This document shows, in pieces, positions 54,009 to 63,589 of a DNA stretch of 64,000 bases. The position numbers and the translations under genes are program-made. This DNA comes from Haemophilus parainfluenzae T3T1 (GTDB taxonomy: Bacteria > Pseudomonadota > Gammaproteobacteria > Enterobacterales > Pasteurellaceae): NCBI RefSeq assembly GCF_000210895.1, contig NC_015964.1, forward strand, positions 558,001 through 622,000, read 5' to 3'. The notes beneath the pieces are model-generated. The model searched no databases. It was not told the DNA's origin and was given only the letters and a program-made list of their open reading frames with translations. The number at the start of each line of letters is the position of its first letter. Within the stretch, counting starts at the first letter, position 1.

Positions 54009-55508
54009 ATGCAATATTCTCTCGCGCGTACCGAACAAGGTCAAACCCTTGGTATTACCGCAAAAATGGCAAACCGTCATGGTCTGATCGCTGGGGCGAC
54101 AGGGACGGGGAAAACCGTGACATTACGTAAAATGGCGGAAGCGTTCAGTGATGATGGCGTGTCAGTCTTTTTAGTGGATGTAAAAGGCGATTTGTCCGGT
54201 TTAGTCAAAGCGGGCACATTCAGTGGCAAAGTGGCAGAACGCATTGAGCAATTTGATTTAGGTGGCGAGAGTTATTTAAATGGCTATCCTGTGTCATTTT
54301 GGGACGTATTTGGTGAAACCGGTATTCCGCTTCGTACCACAATTTCTGAAATGGGACCATTATTACTTTCCCGTTTATTAAATTTAAACGCAACTCAAGA
54401 AGGCTTATTAAACCTCGTATTCCGTGTGGCAGATGACAAAGGCTTGTTACTTATCGACTTAAAAGATTTACGTGCAATGCTTAAATTTGTAGCGGAGAAT
54501 GCAAAAACCTTCCAAGTAGAATACGGTAATGTTTCAGCCGCAAGTGTGGGTGCGATTCAGCGTGCTTTACTGACCCTTGAAAATGAAGGGGCGACCAATC
54601 TTTTTGGTGAACCTGCATTAAATCTTGAAGATTGGTTACAAACCCGTGATGGTCGTGGTGTGATCAATGTTTTAAATTCTGAAAAATTAATTAATTCCCC
54701 AAGAATGTATAGCGCATTCTTGCTTTGGTTGATGTCTGAATTATTTGAGCAATTACCAGAAGTCGGCGATCCAGATAAACCAAAATTTGTGATGTTCTTC
54801 GATGAAGCACACTTACTCTTTGATGGCGCACCAAGTGTGTTGGTGGACAAAGTGGAACAAGTGGTTCGTTTGATTCGTTCTAAAGGTATAGGGATTTATT
54901 TTGTGACCCAAAACCCATTAGATTTACCGGATACCGTGTTAGGCCAATTGGGTAACCGTGTACAACATGCGTTACGTGCTTTTACACCACGTGATCAAAA
55001 AGCAGTGAAATCCGCAGCAGAAACATTTCGTTCTAACCCTGCTGTCAATGTGGTGGAAACCATTTCAACTTTAGGTGTGGGCCAAGCATTGATTTCATTC
55101 TTAGATGAAAAAGGTATGCCAACGCCTGTTGAAGTGGCTTATGTTTACCCGCCGAAAAGCCAACTAGCACCGATTACTGAAGAAGAGCGAGCAGCGTGGG
55201 TGAAAGACGATGAACTTTATGCCTTCTATAAAGATTATGTGGATAATGAATCCGCTTTCGAAGTATTAAATGCGCAAGCGGATTTAGCGGCAGTACAACA
55301 AAAACAAGCCGAACAAGCGCAACAAGAGGAAGAAAGCGGTTTATTTGGTAGCTTAAGCCGTATGATTTTTGGAACACAAAAACGCGGGGATAAACTTTCT
55401 CCGACAGAACAAATTGTGAATAGCGTGGCAAAATCAGTGGGCCGCAATATTCGTAATGAAGTGACCAAACAAATCATGCGTGGTATCTTAGGCGCATTGA
55501 AAAAATAA
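54009..55508 (+). CDS. yjgR: HerA-like ATPase YjgR (DUF853)
   Basis: A 499-residue P-loop ATPase of the HerA/FtsK class: Walker A GATGTGKTVTLRK near residue 28, Walker B FVMFFDEAH near 262, and an arginine-finger-type segment further on. A Gln/Glu-rich linker (about 425-445) precedes a positively charged C-terminal helix. E. coli YjgR is the same length; its role is unknown, with DNA translocation suggested only by the fold. Confidence 0.9.
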   Translation: MQYSLARTEQGQTLGITAKMANRHGLIAGATGTGKTVTLRKMAEAFSDDGVSVFLVDVKGDLSGLVKAGTFSGKVAERIEQFDLGGESYLNGYPVSFWDVFGETGIPLRTTISEMGPLLLSRLLNLNATQEGLLNLVFRVADDKGLLLIDLKDLRAMLKFVAENAKTFQVEYGNVSAASVGAIQRALLTLENEGATNLFGEPALNLEDWLQTRDGRGVINVLNSEKLINSPRMYSAFLLWLMSELFEQLPEVGDPDKPKFVMFFDEAHLLFDGAPSVLVDKVEQVVRLIRSKGIGIYFVTQNPLDLPDTVLGQLGNRVQHALRAFTPRDQKAVKSAAETFRSNPAVNVVETISTLGVGQALISFLDEKGMPTPVEVAYVYPPKSQLAPITEEERAAWVKDDELYAFYKDYVDNESAFEVLNAQADLAAVQQKQAEQAQQEEESGLFGSLSRMIFGTQKRGDKLSPTEQIVNSVAKSVGRNIRNEVTKQIMRGILGALKK

Positions 55509-55555
55509 CGAAAATTTGACCGCACTTTGCGGCAAGAATGAAAAAGGAGATTGTT

Positions 55556-56314
55556 ATGTCTGATGTATTTCACTTAAACCTGACTAAAGCACAACTGAAA
55601 GGTGCCACATTAGCTATCGTACCAGGCGATCCTGCACGTAGCGAACGTATTGCTAAAAAACTTGATAATCCTGAGTTTCTTGCAAGTACCCGTGAATACA
55701 CGTCTTGGTTGGGCTATTTAAATGGTCAACCGGTGGTGGTGTGTTCAACCGGTATTGGTGGCCCTTCTACGTCTATCTGTGTGGAAGAGCTGGCTCAGCT
55801 TGGCGTGCGTACATTCTTACGTATTGGTACAACAGGCGCGATTCAACCACATATCAATGTAGGTGATGTTCTTGTTACAACGGGCGCAGTCCGCCTTGAT
55901 GGTGCAAGCCGTCACTTTGCCCCAATTGAATATCCAGCAGTGGCAAATTTTGAATGTACTACGGCACTTTTCAATGCAGCTAAAGAAAAAGGCATTGAGC
56001 CATTTGTAGGAATTACAGCTTCTTCAGATACCTTCTATCCAGGTCAAGAACGTTATGATACCTACAGCGGCAAAGTGTATCGTGATTACCAAGGCTTGTT
56101 AAAACAATGGCAAGATCTCAATGTGATGAACTATGAGATGGAGTCAGCTACATTGTTTACGATGTGTAATGCCCTTGGCTTACGAGCAGGTATGGTAGCT
56201 GGTGTGATTGTAAACCGAACACAACAAGAAATTCCAAATGAAGCCACCATGAAAGATACGGAAGACAAAGCAGTATCAGTGGTAGTGGAAGCAGCAAGAA
56301 AATTGTTAGCGTAA
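55556..56314 (+). CDS. udp: Uridine phosphorylase
   Basis: A 252-residue hexameric enzyme converting uridine and phosphate to uracil and ribose-1-phosphate. Phosphate-binding [11 protein letters not shown] and RIGTTGAIQ, and the nucleoside-binding [10 protein letters not shown], are all present. The ATG at 55556 follows AAAGGAGA; the upstream in-frame ATG at 55538 lies before that site and is unlikely. Confidence 0.95.
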   Translation: MSDVFHLNLTKAQLKGATLAIVPGDPARSERIAKKLDNPEFLASTREYTSWLGYLNGQPVVVCSTGIGGPSTSICVEELAQLGVRTFLRIGTTGAIQPHINVGDVLVTTGAVRLDGASRHFAPIEYPAVANFECTTALFNAAKEKGIEPFVGITASSDTFYPGQERYDTYSGKVYRDYQGLLKQWQDLNVMNYEMESATLFTMCNALGLRAGMVAGVIVNRTQQEIPNEATMKDTEDKAVSVVVEAARKLLA

Positions 56315-56329
56315 AACTCAGATAAAAAG

Positions 56330-56355
56330 AACCGCACTTTTTTAGAAGTGCGGTT
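56330..56355. terminator. Bidirectional terminator of inverted uptake sequences
   Basis: AACCGCACTT (56330-56339) pairs with 56346-56355 over a 6-nt loop. Lies between udp and the convergent aroE-like gene. Confidence 0.82.
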
Positions 56356-56361
56356 TATTTT

Positions 56362-57177
56362 TTAACTATTTTTTCGAGCAAAAGCGGCGGCTTCGGCGAT
56401 TAATTGGTCATCAGGTCGAATGCCTGTGTAGAGCTCAAATTGTTCAACGGCTTGTAGCACAATCACTTCAGCACCAGAAATCGTTTGTTTACCTTGCTGT
56501 TGAGCAAATTGGATAAACGGTGTTTCAGCAGGAATCGCCACTACATCAAAAGCGGTTTGAGCTTGTTGAATAAGATTTTCAGGAAAGGCGAGATCAAATT
56601 CTTCTTTTCCACCTTTCATCCCAATTGGTGTAACGTTGACTAAAATGTCTGCTGATTGATTGGCTAAAGATGGGATATATTCATAGCCATAAAGTGCGGC
56701 TAAATTTTTACCTGTTTTTTCATTTCGAGCAAAAATCTTAAGATGCTCAAATTCACTGTTTTTAAAGGCTGCAACGACGGCTTTAGCCATACCACCACTG
56801 CCTCGTACAATTACGCGACTCTTTTTATCTAATTGATATTCTTTGATAAGTTTAACAATGGCAATATAGTCGGTGTTGTAAGCACGAAGAAAACCTTGCT
56901 CATTCACAATGGTATTCACAGACTGAATGGCTTGTGCAGAAGGGGAGATTTCATCTAAAAATGGCATGCAGCTTTCTTTGAAAGGCATCGAAACGGCACA
57001 ACCTCGAATACCAAGTGCACGAATACCTTTGACTGCACTTTCAATATCTGTGGTGGTAAAGGCTTTATAGATAAAATTAAGCCCGAGTTTTTGATACAGA
57101 TAGTTATGGAATGTTGTGCCAAAATTGCCCGGCCTGCCAGAAAGGGACATACAAAGTTGGGTGTCTTTGTTAATCAT
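56362..57177 (-). CDS. Shikimate dehydrogenase-like protein (SdhL/HI0607 type)
   Basis: A 271-residue AroE-fold protein: shikimate-site MPFKES and NTD, and NADP motif RGSGGMAKAVVAAF. It matches the Haemophilus shikimate dehydrogenase-like group rather than true AroE. Those proteins were reported to oxidise shikimate very slowly, so the real substrate is open. It ends the cluster yibN-secB-gpsA-cysE, nine bases after cysE. Confidence 0.85.
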   Translation of the reverse strand: MINKDTQLCMSLSGRPGNFGTTFHNYLYQKLGLNFIYKAFTTTDIESAVKGIRALGIRGCAVSMPFKESCMPFLDEISPSAQAIQSVNTIVNEQGFLRAYNTDYIAIVKLIKEYQLDKKSRVIVRGSGGMAKAVVAAFKNSEFEHLKIFARNEKTGKNLAALYGYEYIPSLANQSADILVNVTPIGMKGGKEEFDLAFPENLIQQAQTAFDVVAIPAETPFIQFAQQQGKQTISGAEVIVLQAVEQFELYTGIRPDDQLIAEAAAFARKNS

Positions 57178-57186
57178 ATCGATTCC

Positions 57187-57984
57187 TTAAATATTTAGAT
57201 TTATATCATCATCGATAAAATATTGATTCATTTCAAATGCTGGTTTTGCCGCTTTGTCTTTGCCGACAATACGAGCAGGCACACCTGCAGCGGTGGCATA
57301 TTCCGGCACAGGTTGAAGTACAACAGAATTGGCGCCGATTTTGGCATATTTGCCCACTTCGATATTGCCGAGAATTTTTGCGCCCGCTCCAATCATTACG
57401 CCTTCTCGTACTTTTGGATGGCGATCGCCGGATTCTTTACCTGTACCACCAAGGGTGACGCCTTGCAAGATAGACACATCATTTTCAATTACCGAGGTTT
57501 CGCCCACGACAATACCGGTGGCATGGTCAAACATAATGCCGTGTCCAATTTTTGCCGCAGGGTGAATATCTACATCGAAAGCCACTGAAATCTGATTTTG
57601 TAAATAAAGTGCGAGTGCTTTTCGATTTTGGTTCCACAAATAATGGGTAATGCGATAGCTCTGAATAGCGTGAAAACCTTTTAGGTAAAGCAATGGGGTA
57701 GACCATAATTCCACGGCAGGATCGCGGTGGCGTACGGCTTTAATATCACAAGCAGCACAGTCAATGATATTGGGCTCGGCCTGATAGGCTTCTTCAATAA
57801 TTTCACGTAGCGAAATTGCCGGCATGATCGGGTTAGCCAGTTTATTTGCAAGTAAATAACTCAAGGCACTGCCAAGATTTTGATGTTTTAAAATAGTGGA
57901 ATGAAAAAAGCTTGCGAGCATTGGTTCGCATTCTGCTAATTCTTTTGCCTCTTGGCGAATGTGTTGCCATACTTCTAACGTCAT
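57187..57984 (-). CDS. cysE: Serine O-acetyltransferase
   Basis: A 265-residue enzyme making O-acetylserine for cysteine synthesis. An N-terminal helical domain is followed by a left-handed beta-helix of hexapeptide repeats (DIHPAAKIGHGIMFDHATG onward). The C-terminal tail ending DDINLNI with terminal Ile allows it to dock in cysteine synthase, forming the regulatory complex. Nine bases after gpsA. Confidence 0.95.
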   Translation of the reverse strand: MTLEVWQHIRQEAKELAECEPMLASFFHSTILKHQNLGSALSYLLANKLANPIMPAISLREIIEEAYQAEPNIIDCAACDIKAVRHRDPAVELWSTPLLYLKGFHAIQSYRITHYLWNQNRKALALYLQNQISVAFDVDIHPAAKIGHGIMFDHATGIVVGETSVIENDVSILQGVTLGGTGKESGDRHPKVREGVMIGAGAKILGNIEVGKYAKIGANSVVLQPVPEYATAAGVPARIVGKDKAAKPAFEMNQYFIDDDINLNI

Positions 57985-57993
57985 TTTTTCTCC

Positions 57994-59001
57994 TTATTCG
58001 CCTTTTCGTTCACGACCCAATAAGCTCAGTGCGACTTCTTGTGCACTTTTACCACAAAAGAGCATTTGGTAAATTTGTTCTGTAATCGGCATTTCCACGC
58101 CTTGTCGTTGGGCTAATAAATAAGTTTCTTTGGTGTTATAAAACCCTTCCACCACTTGACCAATTTCATCCATGGCTTGTTGGCTATCAGTTCCTTTACC
58201 AAGCATTAAACCAAATCGACGGTTACGGGATTGGTTATCGGTACAAGTGAGCACTAAATCACCTAAACCAGACATGCCCATAAAGGTTTGCGTATTCGCT
58301 CCCATGGATACGCCTAAGCGAGTAATTTCCGCAATCCCACGGGTAATCAATGCAGTTCTGGCATTGGCACCAAATCCCATACCATCTGAAATGCCCGCAC
58401 CAATTGCAATAACATTTTTAATGGCACCACCTAATTGAACGCCAATCATATCTTGGTTTACATACACCCGGAAATGCTGACTGCAATGAATCCGCGCTTG
58501 AAATTCTAAGGCAAACTTTTCATTACAAGAGGCAAGGGTAATCGCCGTAGGTAAACCTTGAGCCAGTTCTTTCGCGAAAGTGGGACCAGAAAGTACAGCT
58601 GTCGGAATTGCTTTACCTAAGGTTTCTTCCACCACTTCTTGTAGTAATCGGCCGGTGTTGCGCTCTAATCCTTTAGTTGCCCAAATTAAACGATGATAAG
58701 GTTTTAAGTGCGGTCGAATTTTTAAGAGAATTTCGCCGAAAGCATGGCTTGGCACCACAATTAAAATATCTTTCGATTGCTCAAGTGCAGTTTTCAAATC
58801 TAATTCTAAATGCAAACTTTCTGGAAATTCAATATCAGGCAGAAAACGGCGATTTTGACGTTCCTGTTGCATTTGATGAATATGATCGGGATTGTGCCCC
58901 CAAAGATAGGTTGGAGAGCCATTGCGAGAAAATGAGATAGCGAGTGCTGTTCCATAAGAACCGCAACCAAGAATGGTAATTGGAGATTGGGATGCGTTCA
59001 T
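57994..59001 (-). CDS. gpsA: Glycerol-3-phosphate dehydrogenase [NAD(P)+]
   Basis: A 335-residue cytoplasmic enzyme reducing dihydroxyacetone phosphate to sn-glycerol-3-phosphate for phospholipid synthesis. The dinucleotide motif is [14 protein letters not shown] and the substrate helix carries the conserved Lys in [11 protein letters not shown]. The ATG at 59001 follows AAGGTGA; a longer frame upstream is not supported. 53 bp after secB. Confidence 0.95.
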   Translation of the reverse strand: MNASQSPITILGCGSYGTALAISFSRNGSPTYLWGHNPDHIHQMQQERQNRRFLPDIEFPESLHLELDLKTALEQSKDILIVVPSHAFGEILLKIRPHLKPYHRLIWATKGLERNTGRLLQEVVEETLGKAIPTAVLSGPTFAKELAQGLPTAITLASCNEKFALEFQARIHCSQHFRVYVNQDMIGVQLGGAIKNVIAIGAGISDGMGFGANARTALITRGIAEITRLGVSMGANTQTFMGMSGLGDLVLTCTDNQSRNRRFGLMLGKGTDSQQAMDEIGQVVEGFYNTKETYLLAQRQGVEMPITEQIYQMLFCGKSAQEVALSLLGRERKGE

Positions 59002-59054
59002 TTCAATCACCTTTAAAATAAAAGGGCAGACGGTATCGCCTGCCCTTATCACAA

Positions 59055-59564
59055 TTAATGTTGGGTTTCTTTATTTTCTTCCGCTTCGGCTGCAGCTTGC
59101 TGCTTGTTCATGTAATCAATGAACAATGCATCAAAGTTTACCGGAGAAAGATTTAATGCCGGGAATGTACCGCGATTTACTAAGTTAGAAATCAATTCAC
59201 GTGCATAGGGGAAAAGCATATTTGGGCATTGAGATGTTAAGCAGTGTGCCATTTGAACATCTTCTAAACCGCTGATTGTAAATACACCAGATTGTTTCAC
59301 TTCACAAATAAACGCCACATCACCAGAATCTTCCATAGTGGTTTCCACGTTAATGTTTAACGTCACTTCGTATAAATCTTCACCCACTTGAACGGCTTCA
59401 GTGCTTAAGTCGAAGCCGAGTTTTGGTTTCCATTCTTGGTGGAAAATATGAGGAAGATTTGGCGCTTCAAAAGAAACATCTTTTACATAAATACGTTGAA
59501 TTTGAAGTACGGCTTCTTGTTGCTCTTCAGCGGTTACTTCAGGTTGTTGATTTTGTTCAGACAT
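59055..59564 (-). CDS. secB: Protein-export chaperone SecB
   Basis: A 169-residue acidic chaperone, active as a tetramer, that keeps preproteins unfolded and hands them to SecA. Conserved core: [19 protein letters not shown] and [12 protein letters not shown]. Placed between yibN and gpsA, as in E. coli apart from grxC, which is missing here. Confidence 0.95.
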   Translation of the reverse strand: MSEQNQQPEVTAEEQQEAVLQIQRIYVKDVSFEAPNLPHIFHQEWKPKLGFDLSTEAVQVGEDLYEVTLNINVETTMEDSGDVAFICEVKQSGVFTISGLEDVQMAHCLTSQCPNMLFPYARELISNLVNRGTFPALNLSPVNFDALFIDYMNKQQAAAEAEENKETQH

Positions 59565-59573
59565 AGAGGATCC

Positions 59574-60020
59574 TTACTTATGTTTTTTTACTAATGGTAA
59601 ATTTGCACCCGCCCAAGCCGCTAAACCATCTTTTAACACATAAACTTTTTCAAAGCCTTGTTTGGTTAAAAGTTCTGCGGACGTAGCAGAAGAAACACCG
59701 TTAACATCTACAATGATAAGCGGTTTTTCTTTGTGATGTTCAATTTTGCCTACATTTTGATTTTTAATTTCAGTTGGAAGCAAGTTTACGCTACCAATGA
59801 TATGGCCGCGTTGGAATTCATCAATAGGACGTAAATCAATCACCACGGCTTCTTCATCGTTCATTAAGCGAACCGCTTCAGGGTTGGTGATGACGCGATA
59901 TTTTTGTGTCGCACTTTTAAAAAAGGTGAAAAGTGTCATAAAAAGGACAGCAAACCATGCGATCGTTAAAAAAGTGTGTTTTTGAGCAAATTCAATTGCT
60001 TGAGGCATAAATTCTTGCAT
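59574..60020 (-). CDS. yibN: Membrane-anchored rhodanese-like protein (YibN)
   Basis: A 148-residue protein: one N-terminal membrane helix (about 18-36) and a rhodanese domain (about 45-140). The active-site loop has no cysteine at the usual place ([15 protein letters not shown]), so sulphur transfer is unlikely and the domain is probably a binding module. E. coli YibN is similar and lies in the same gene order. First gene of the cluster with secB, gpsA and cysE. Confidence 0.88.
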   Translation of the reverse strand: MQEFMPQAIEFAQKHTFLTIAWFAVLFMTLFTFFKSATQKYRVITNPEAVRLMNDEEAVVIDLRPIDEFQRGHIIGSVNLLPTEIKNQNVGKIEHHKEKPLIIVDVNGVSSATSAELLTKQGFEKVYVLKDGLAAWAGANLPLVKKHK

Positions 60021-60170
60021 GTTGTTCTCAACTTAATTTTTGATAATGAATAAGAGTTTATCTTCACATGAAATAAAGGCTTAAGTATAACCGCACTTTG
60101 GTTATCTTTCAAAAAAATTCTGAAGGAAACGTGGGGTTGGCGAAAGCTTATACAATCAAATAGCTAAAAA

Positions 60171-60211
60171 TATGATCGGGATCATAAATCTATTATCTTA
60201 GTGTTTATTCT
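60171..60211 (+). promoter_or_regulatory. ansB control region with CRP/FNR-like site
   Basis: TATGATCGGGATCATA (60171-60186) matches CRP at 8 of 10 key bases and FNR (TTGAT-N4-ATCAA) at 8 of 10. A weak -10 TATTCT at 60206-60211 puts it near -40. E. coli ansB is likewise controlled by both CRP and FNR. Confidence 0.55.
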
Positions 60212-60270
60212 ACGTCTAATTAAGTAGAGAATAGCCAAGTTTAGATTATTTAACGTAAAAGGAGACAAGT

Positions 60271-61320
60271 ATGAAATTAAAAAAATTAACGGCACTTATG
60301 ATGCTCGGATTCGGTTTTTCGGTCGCACAAGCTGCGGAATTACCTAATATTACAATTTTAGCAACGGGCGGCACGATTGCCGGAAGTGGTGAAACTGCCG
60401 TTTCTTCTGCTTATAAAGCAGGGCAACTCAATGTTGAAGCGTTAATTGATGCCGTGCCTGAAATTAAGCAATTAGCCAATGTGAAAGGTGAACAAATTGT
60501 GAAAATTGGTTCACAAGATATGAGCGATGATGTGTGGTTAAAATTAGCGAAAGCGATTAATGCACAATGTAAAGATACTGATGGTTTCGTGATTACTCAT
60601 GGTACCGATACCATGGAAGAAACCGCTTATTTCTTAGATCTTACCGCAAAATGTGAAAAACCAATTGTATTAGTGGGTGCAATGCGTCCTGCGACAGAAA
60701 AAAGTGCAGATGGTCCGTTAAATCTTTATAACGCCGTCGTGGTGGCAACGGATAAAAAATCATCTGGTCGTGGTGTGCTAGTGGCGATGAATGGTGAAGT
60801 ACTAGGTGCGCGCGATGTGACCAAAATGAGTACCACTGCAGTGCAAACATTCCATTCACCAAACTATGGTACCTTGGGTTATATCCATAACAGTAAAGTG
60901 GATTATGAACGTTCACCTGAAAGCAAACACACCGTGAATACACCATTTAACGTAGATAAATTAGACAGCTTGCCGAAAGTAGGCATTATATATGCTTATT
61001 CTAATGCACCAATTGAGCCGTTAAATTCATTATTGGATGCGGGCTATCAAGGTATTGTTTCAGCGGGTGTGGGTAATGGTAACGTGAATGCCGCACACTT
61101 AGAACGTTTAGAAAAAGCGGCGAAAGATGGCGTTGTGGTGGTACGTTCATCTCGTGTGCCAACCGGTTACACCACGCGTGATGCTGAAGTGGATGATTCT
61201 AAGTATGGTTTTGTGGCTTCAGGTACATTGAATCCACAAAAAGCACGTGTGTTATTGCAATTAGCCTTAACACAAACAAAAGATCCAAAAGTGATTCAAC
61301 AATACTTTGAGGATTTCTAA
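60271..61320 (+). CDS. ansB: L-asparaginase II, periplasmic
   Basis: A 349-residue hydrolase releasing ammonia and aspartate from asparagine. Signal peptide to about residue 21 (VAQAAELP); the two catalytic threonines are in ILATGGTIAGSG and THGTDTMEET. Paired with dcuB: the aspartate formed can enter and feed fumarate respiration. Preceded by a CRP/FNR-like site. Confidence 0.95.
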   Translation: MKLKKLTALMMLGFGFSVAQAAELPNITILATGGTIAGSGETAVSSAYKAGQLNVEALIDAVPEIKQLANVKGEQIVKIGSQDMSDDVWLKLAKAINAQCKDTDGFVITHGTDTMEETAYFLDLTAKCEKPIVLVGAMRPATEKSADGPLNLYNAVVVATDKKSSGRGVLVAMNGEVLGARDVTKMSTTAVQTFHSPNYGTLGYIHNSKVDYERSPESKHTVNTPFNVDKLDSLPKVGIIYAYSNAPIEPLNSLLDAGYQGIVSAGVGNGNVNAAHLERLEKAAKDGVVVVRSSRVPTGYTTRDAEVDDSKYGFVASGTLNPQKARVLLQLALTQTKDPKVIQQYFEDF

Positions 61321-61330
61321 GAAAGCCATT

Positions 61331-61373
61331 GAAAGTGCGGTCAGAATTTGAATCAAATTTTAACCGCACTTTC
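61331..61373. repeat. Inverted uptake pair between ansB and dcuB
   Basis: GAAAGTGCGGT (61331-61341) pairs with 61363-61373, and AATTTGA/TCAAATT inside extends the stem. There is no T run after it, so it may attenuate or stabilise rather than fully terminate. Confidence 0.75.
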
Positions 61374-61475
61374 GGATAAAATAGACTAATCCAATTAATA
61401 AATATAGATAATGCACTAGTTTGTTGTTAATATATGTTCCGGAATTATTTTTAAAATTAATATGGAGAAAATATT

Positions 61476-62777
61476 ATGATTTGGGCTCAACTTTTAGTCG
61501 TCCTACTCTTTATTTACCTAGGGGCTAGATTAGGCGGTATTGGTATCGGTTTCATGGGTGGTATGGGTGTTGTTGCACTTTCACTACTTGGCTTAAAACC
61601 GGGCGCCATTCCGTTTGATGTAATTTCAGTTATCATGTCTGTAATCATGGCGATTGCGGCAATGCAAGTTGCGGGTGGTATGGATTTCTTAGTAAAAATG
61701 GCTGAAAAAATCCTACGTAAAAATCCAAAATACATCACTTTCCTTGCGCCAACGGTGACTTATTTTATGACTGTACTTGCAGGTACTGGTCACACAGCGT
61801 TCTCAACACTTCCAGTGATTGCTGAAGTGGCAAAAGAACAAGGCATTCGTCCTTCACGTCCACTTTCTATTGCGGTTATCGCTTCACAAATTGCGATTAC
61901 AGCGTCTCCAATTTCTGCTGCGGTGGTATTCCTTTCTGCTGAATTAGAGAAAAACTTTGGTTTAAGTTACTTACAATTATTAGGTATTTGGATCCCAACT
62001 ACTTACGCAGCATGTATGATTACTGCGGTGATTTGTAACTTCCTTGGTAAAGATTTGAAAAATGATGAAATTTACCAAGATCGTCTCGCGAAAGGTTTAA
62101 TTACTATGCGTGGTGAAATGCAAATTGAGATCAAACCTTATGCAAAACGCTCTGTTGCAATTTTCCTTATCGCAATTTTAGTGGTCATGCTTTATGCCAC
62201 TGCAATCAGTAAAACAGTTGGTTTAATTCAAAATCCAATTCTTTCTCGTGATAACGCCATTATCTCTTTCATGCTTGCGACTGCAGCCATTATCACTATG
62301 GCATGTAAAGTGGATACTGCAAAAATTACTAATGCGGCAACTTTTAAATCCGGTATGTCTGCGGTAATTTGTGTGCTTGGTGTAGCATGGTTAGGTAATA
62401 CTTTCGTTGAAGGCCATATCGATCAAATTAAAGCGGTATCAGCTGAGTTCTTACAACAATACCCTTGGAGTTTAGCGGTAATCTTGTTCTTCGCAAGTAC
62501 CTTACTTTACTCACAAGCTGCAACTGCAAAAGCATTATATCCAACTGCAATTTTATTAGGCGTTTCACCGGAAGCCGCGATTGCAGCATTTGCCGCAGTA
62601 TCAGCATTATTCATTCTTCCTACTTACCCAACCTTAATTGCGGCAGTAGAAATGGATGACACCGGTTCAACTCGTATCGGTAAATACGTATTTAACCACC
62701 CATTCTTAGTGCCTGGTGTGATTGCAATTGCTTTATCTGTTTTATTCGGTTTCTTAATGGCAGGTGCAGTTTTATAA
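61476..62777 (+). CDS. dcuB: Anaerobic C4-dicarboxylate transporter (DcuA/DcuB family)
   Basis: A 433-residue inner-membrane carrier with about 10-12 helices, exchanging fumarate, malate or aspartate for succinate. Family features: start MIWAQLLVVLLFIYLGARLG, the loop GTGHTAFSTLPVIAEVA and ITASPISAAV. Adjacent to ansB, as in H. influenzae as I recall. DcuA and DcuB are hard to tell apart by eye. Confidence 0.9.
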   Translation: MIWAQLLVVLLFIYLGARLGGIGIGFMGGMGVVALSLLGLKPGAIPFDVISVIMSVIMAIAAMQVAGGMDFLVKMAEKILRKNPKYITFLAPTVTYFMTVLAGTGHTAFSTLPVIAEVAKEQGIRPSRPLSIAVIASQIAITASPISAAVVFLSAELEKNFGLSYLQLLGIWIPTTYAACMITAVICNFLGKDLKNDEIYQDRLAKGLITMRGEMQIEIKPYAKRSVAIFLIAILVVMLYATAISKTVGLIQNPILSRDNAIISFMLATAAIITMACKVDTAKITNAATFKSGMSAVICVLGVAWLGNTFVEGHIDQIKAVSAEFLQQYPWSLAVILFFASTLLYSQAATAKALYPTAILLGVSPEAAIAAFAAVSALFILPTYPTLIAAVEMDDTGSTRIGKYVFNHPFLVPGVIAIALSVLFGFLMAGAVL

Positions 62778-62801
62778 TCTCCCATTAAGCTAACATAAAT
62801 G

Positions 62802-62835
62802 AAAACCATCTTGTCTGCGGATAAGATGGTTTTTT
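62802..62835 (+). terminator. Terminator of dcuB
   Basis: An 11-bp stem AAAACCATCTT/AAGATGGTTTT followed by T residues. Confidence 0.82.
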
Positions 62836-62899
62836 AATGGGGAACTTCTTCTCACTGTGATACTCTAAAGGGCAACCTATTTTTATATAAGGAAAACCA

Positions 62900-63535
62900 A
62901 TGAAGTTATTTAAAATCCTTTTTGCTGCATTAATTGCTTATGTGCCAACAGCATGGTCTGCGGTGGATTATAATATTAAATACAGTTCTAATTATGTCAT
63001 GCCTGCGTACGTGCATTTTAAGGCTGATGGTTCACAGTATTCAGTCAATGCAAAAATTAATATCCCGTTATACAACATTGTGTTTACTTCTCGTGGTTCA
63101 CAAACTGCGAGTCAATTTAAAATGGTGAATTATCAAGATGTGCGTAATGGTAAGCCTTATGCCATTTCTAAAATTTCACCAACAACCATTGAATACGGTA
63201 AAGTGAAAAATGGGTTAGAAACCGAACCGTTAACATTACCGACTTTTGACTTATTCACCATGGCATTTCAGTTGAGCTATTACGATAAATTGCCAACCAG
63301 TTTCCAAATCACAAATGGTAAAAAACTTTACCCAATGGAAAATGTGAATGTGAAGAAAGTGGAAAAACAGATCCAATATAACAAGCAAACTGTCACTGAA
63401 ATCACTTATTCATTTAAAACAGGTAATAAGGATATTATGGTGAAGAAATTCTCAGGTGAACAATTTCCACGTTATATCAAATACACCAGAGATGGTGATG
63501 ATTATGAGTTAGAGTTTGATGAGTTTGTTAAATAA
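62900..63535 (+). CDS. Secreted protein, DUF3108-like
   Basis: A 211-residue exported protein: signal peptide to about residue 20 (PTAWSAVDY), then an all-beta body with alternating aromatic and charged residues and an end DGDDYELEFDEFVK. Shape and length recall the DUF3108 periplasmic family; function unknown. Single gene closed by a shared terminator. Confidence 0.75.
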   Translation: MKLFKILFAALIAYVPTAWSAVDYNIKYSSNYVMPAYVHFKADGSQYSVNAKINIPLYNIVFTSRGSQTASQFKMVNYQDVRNGKPYAISKISPTTIEYGKVKNGLETEPLTLPTFDLFTMAFQLSYYDKLPTSFQITNGKKLYPMENVNVKKVEKQIQYNKQTVTEITYSFKTGNKDIMVKKFSGEQFPRYIKYTRDGDDYELEFDEFVK

Positions 63536-63552
63536 CATCAGATGAGAAAAAG

Positions 63553-63580
63553 AAGCCACGCTAGATTGCGTGGCTTTTTA
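63553..63580. terminator. Bidirectional terminator
   Basis: AAGCCACGC (63553-63561) pairs with 63568-63576; T runs on both strands, between two convergent genes. Confidence 0.82.
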
Positions 63581-63589
63581 TTTTATTGC

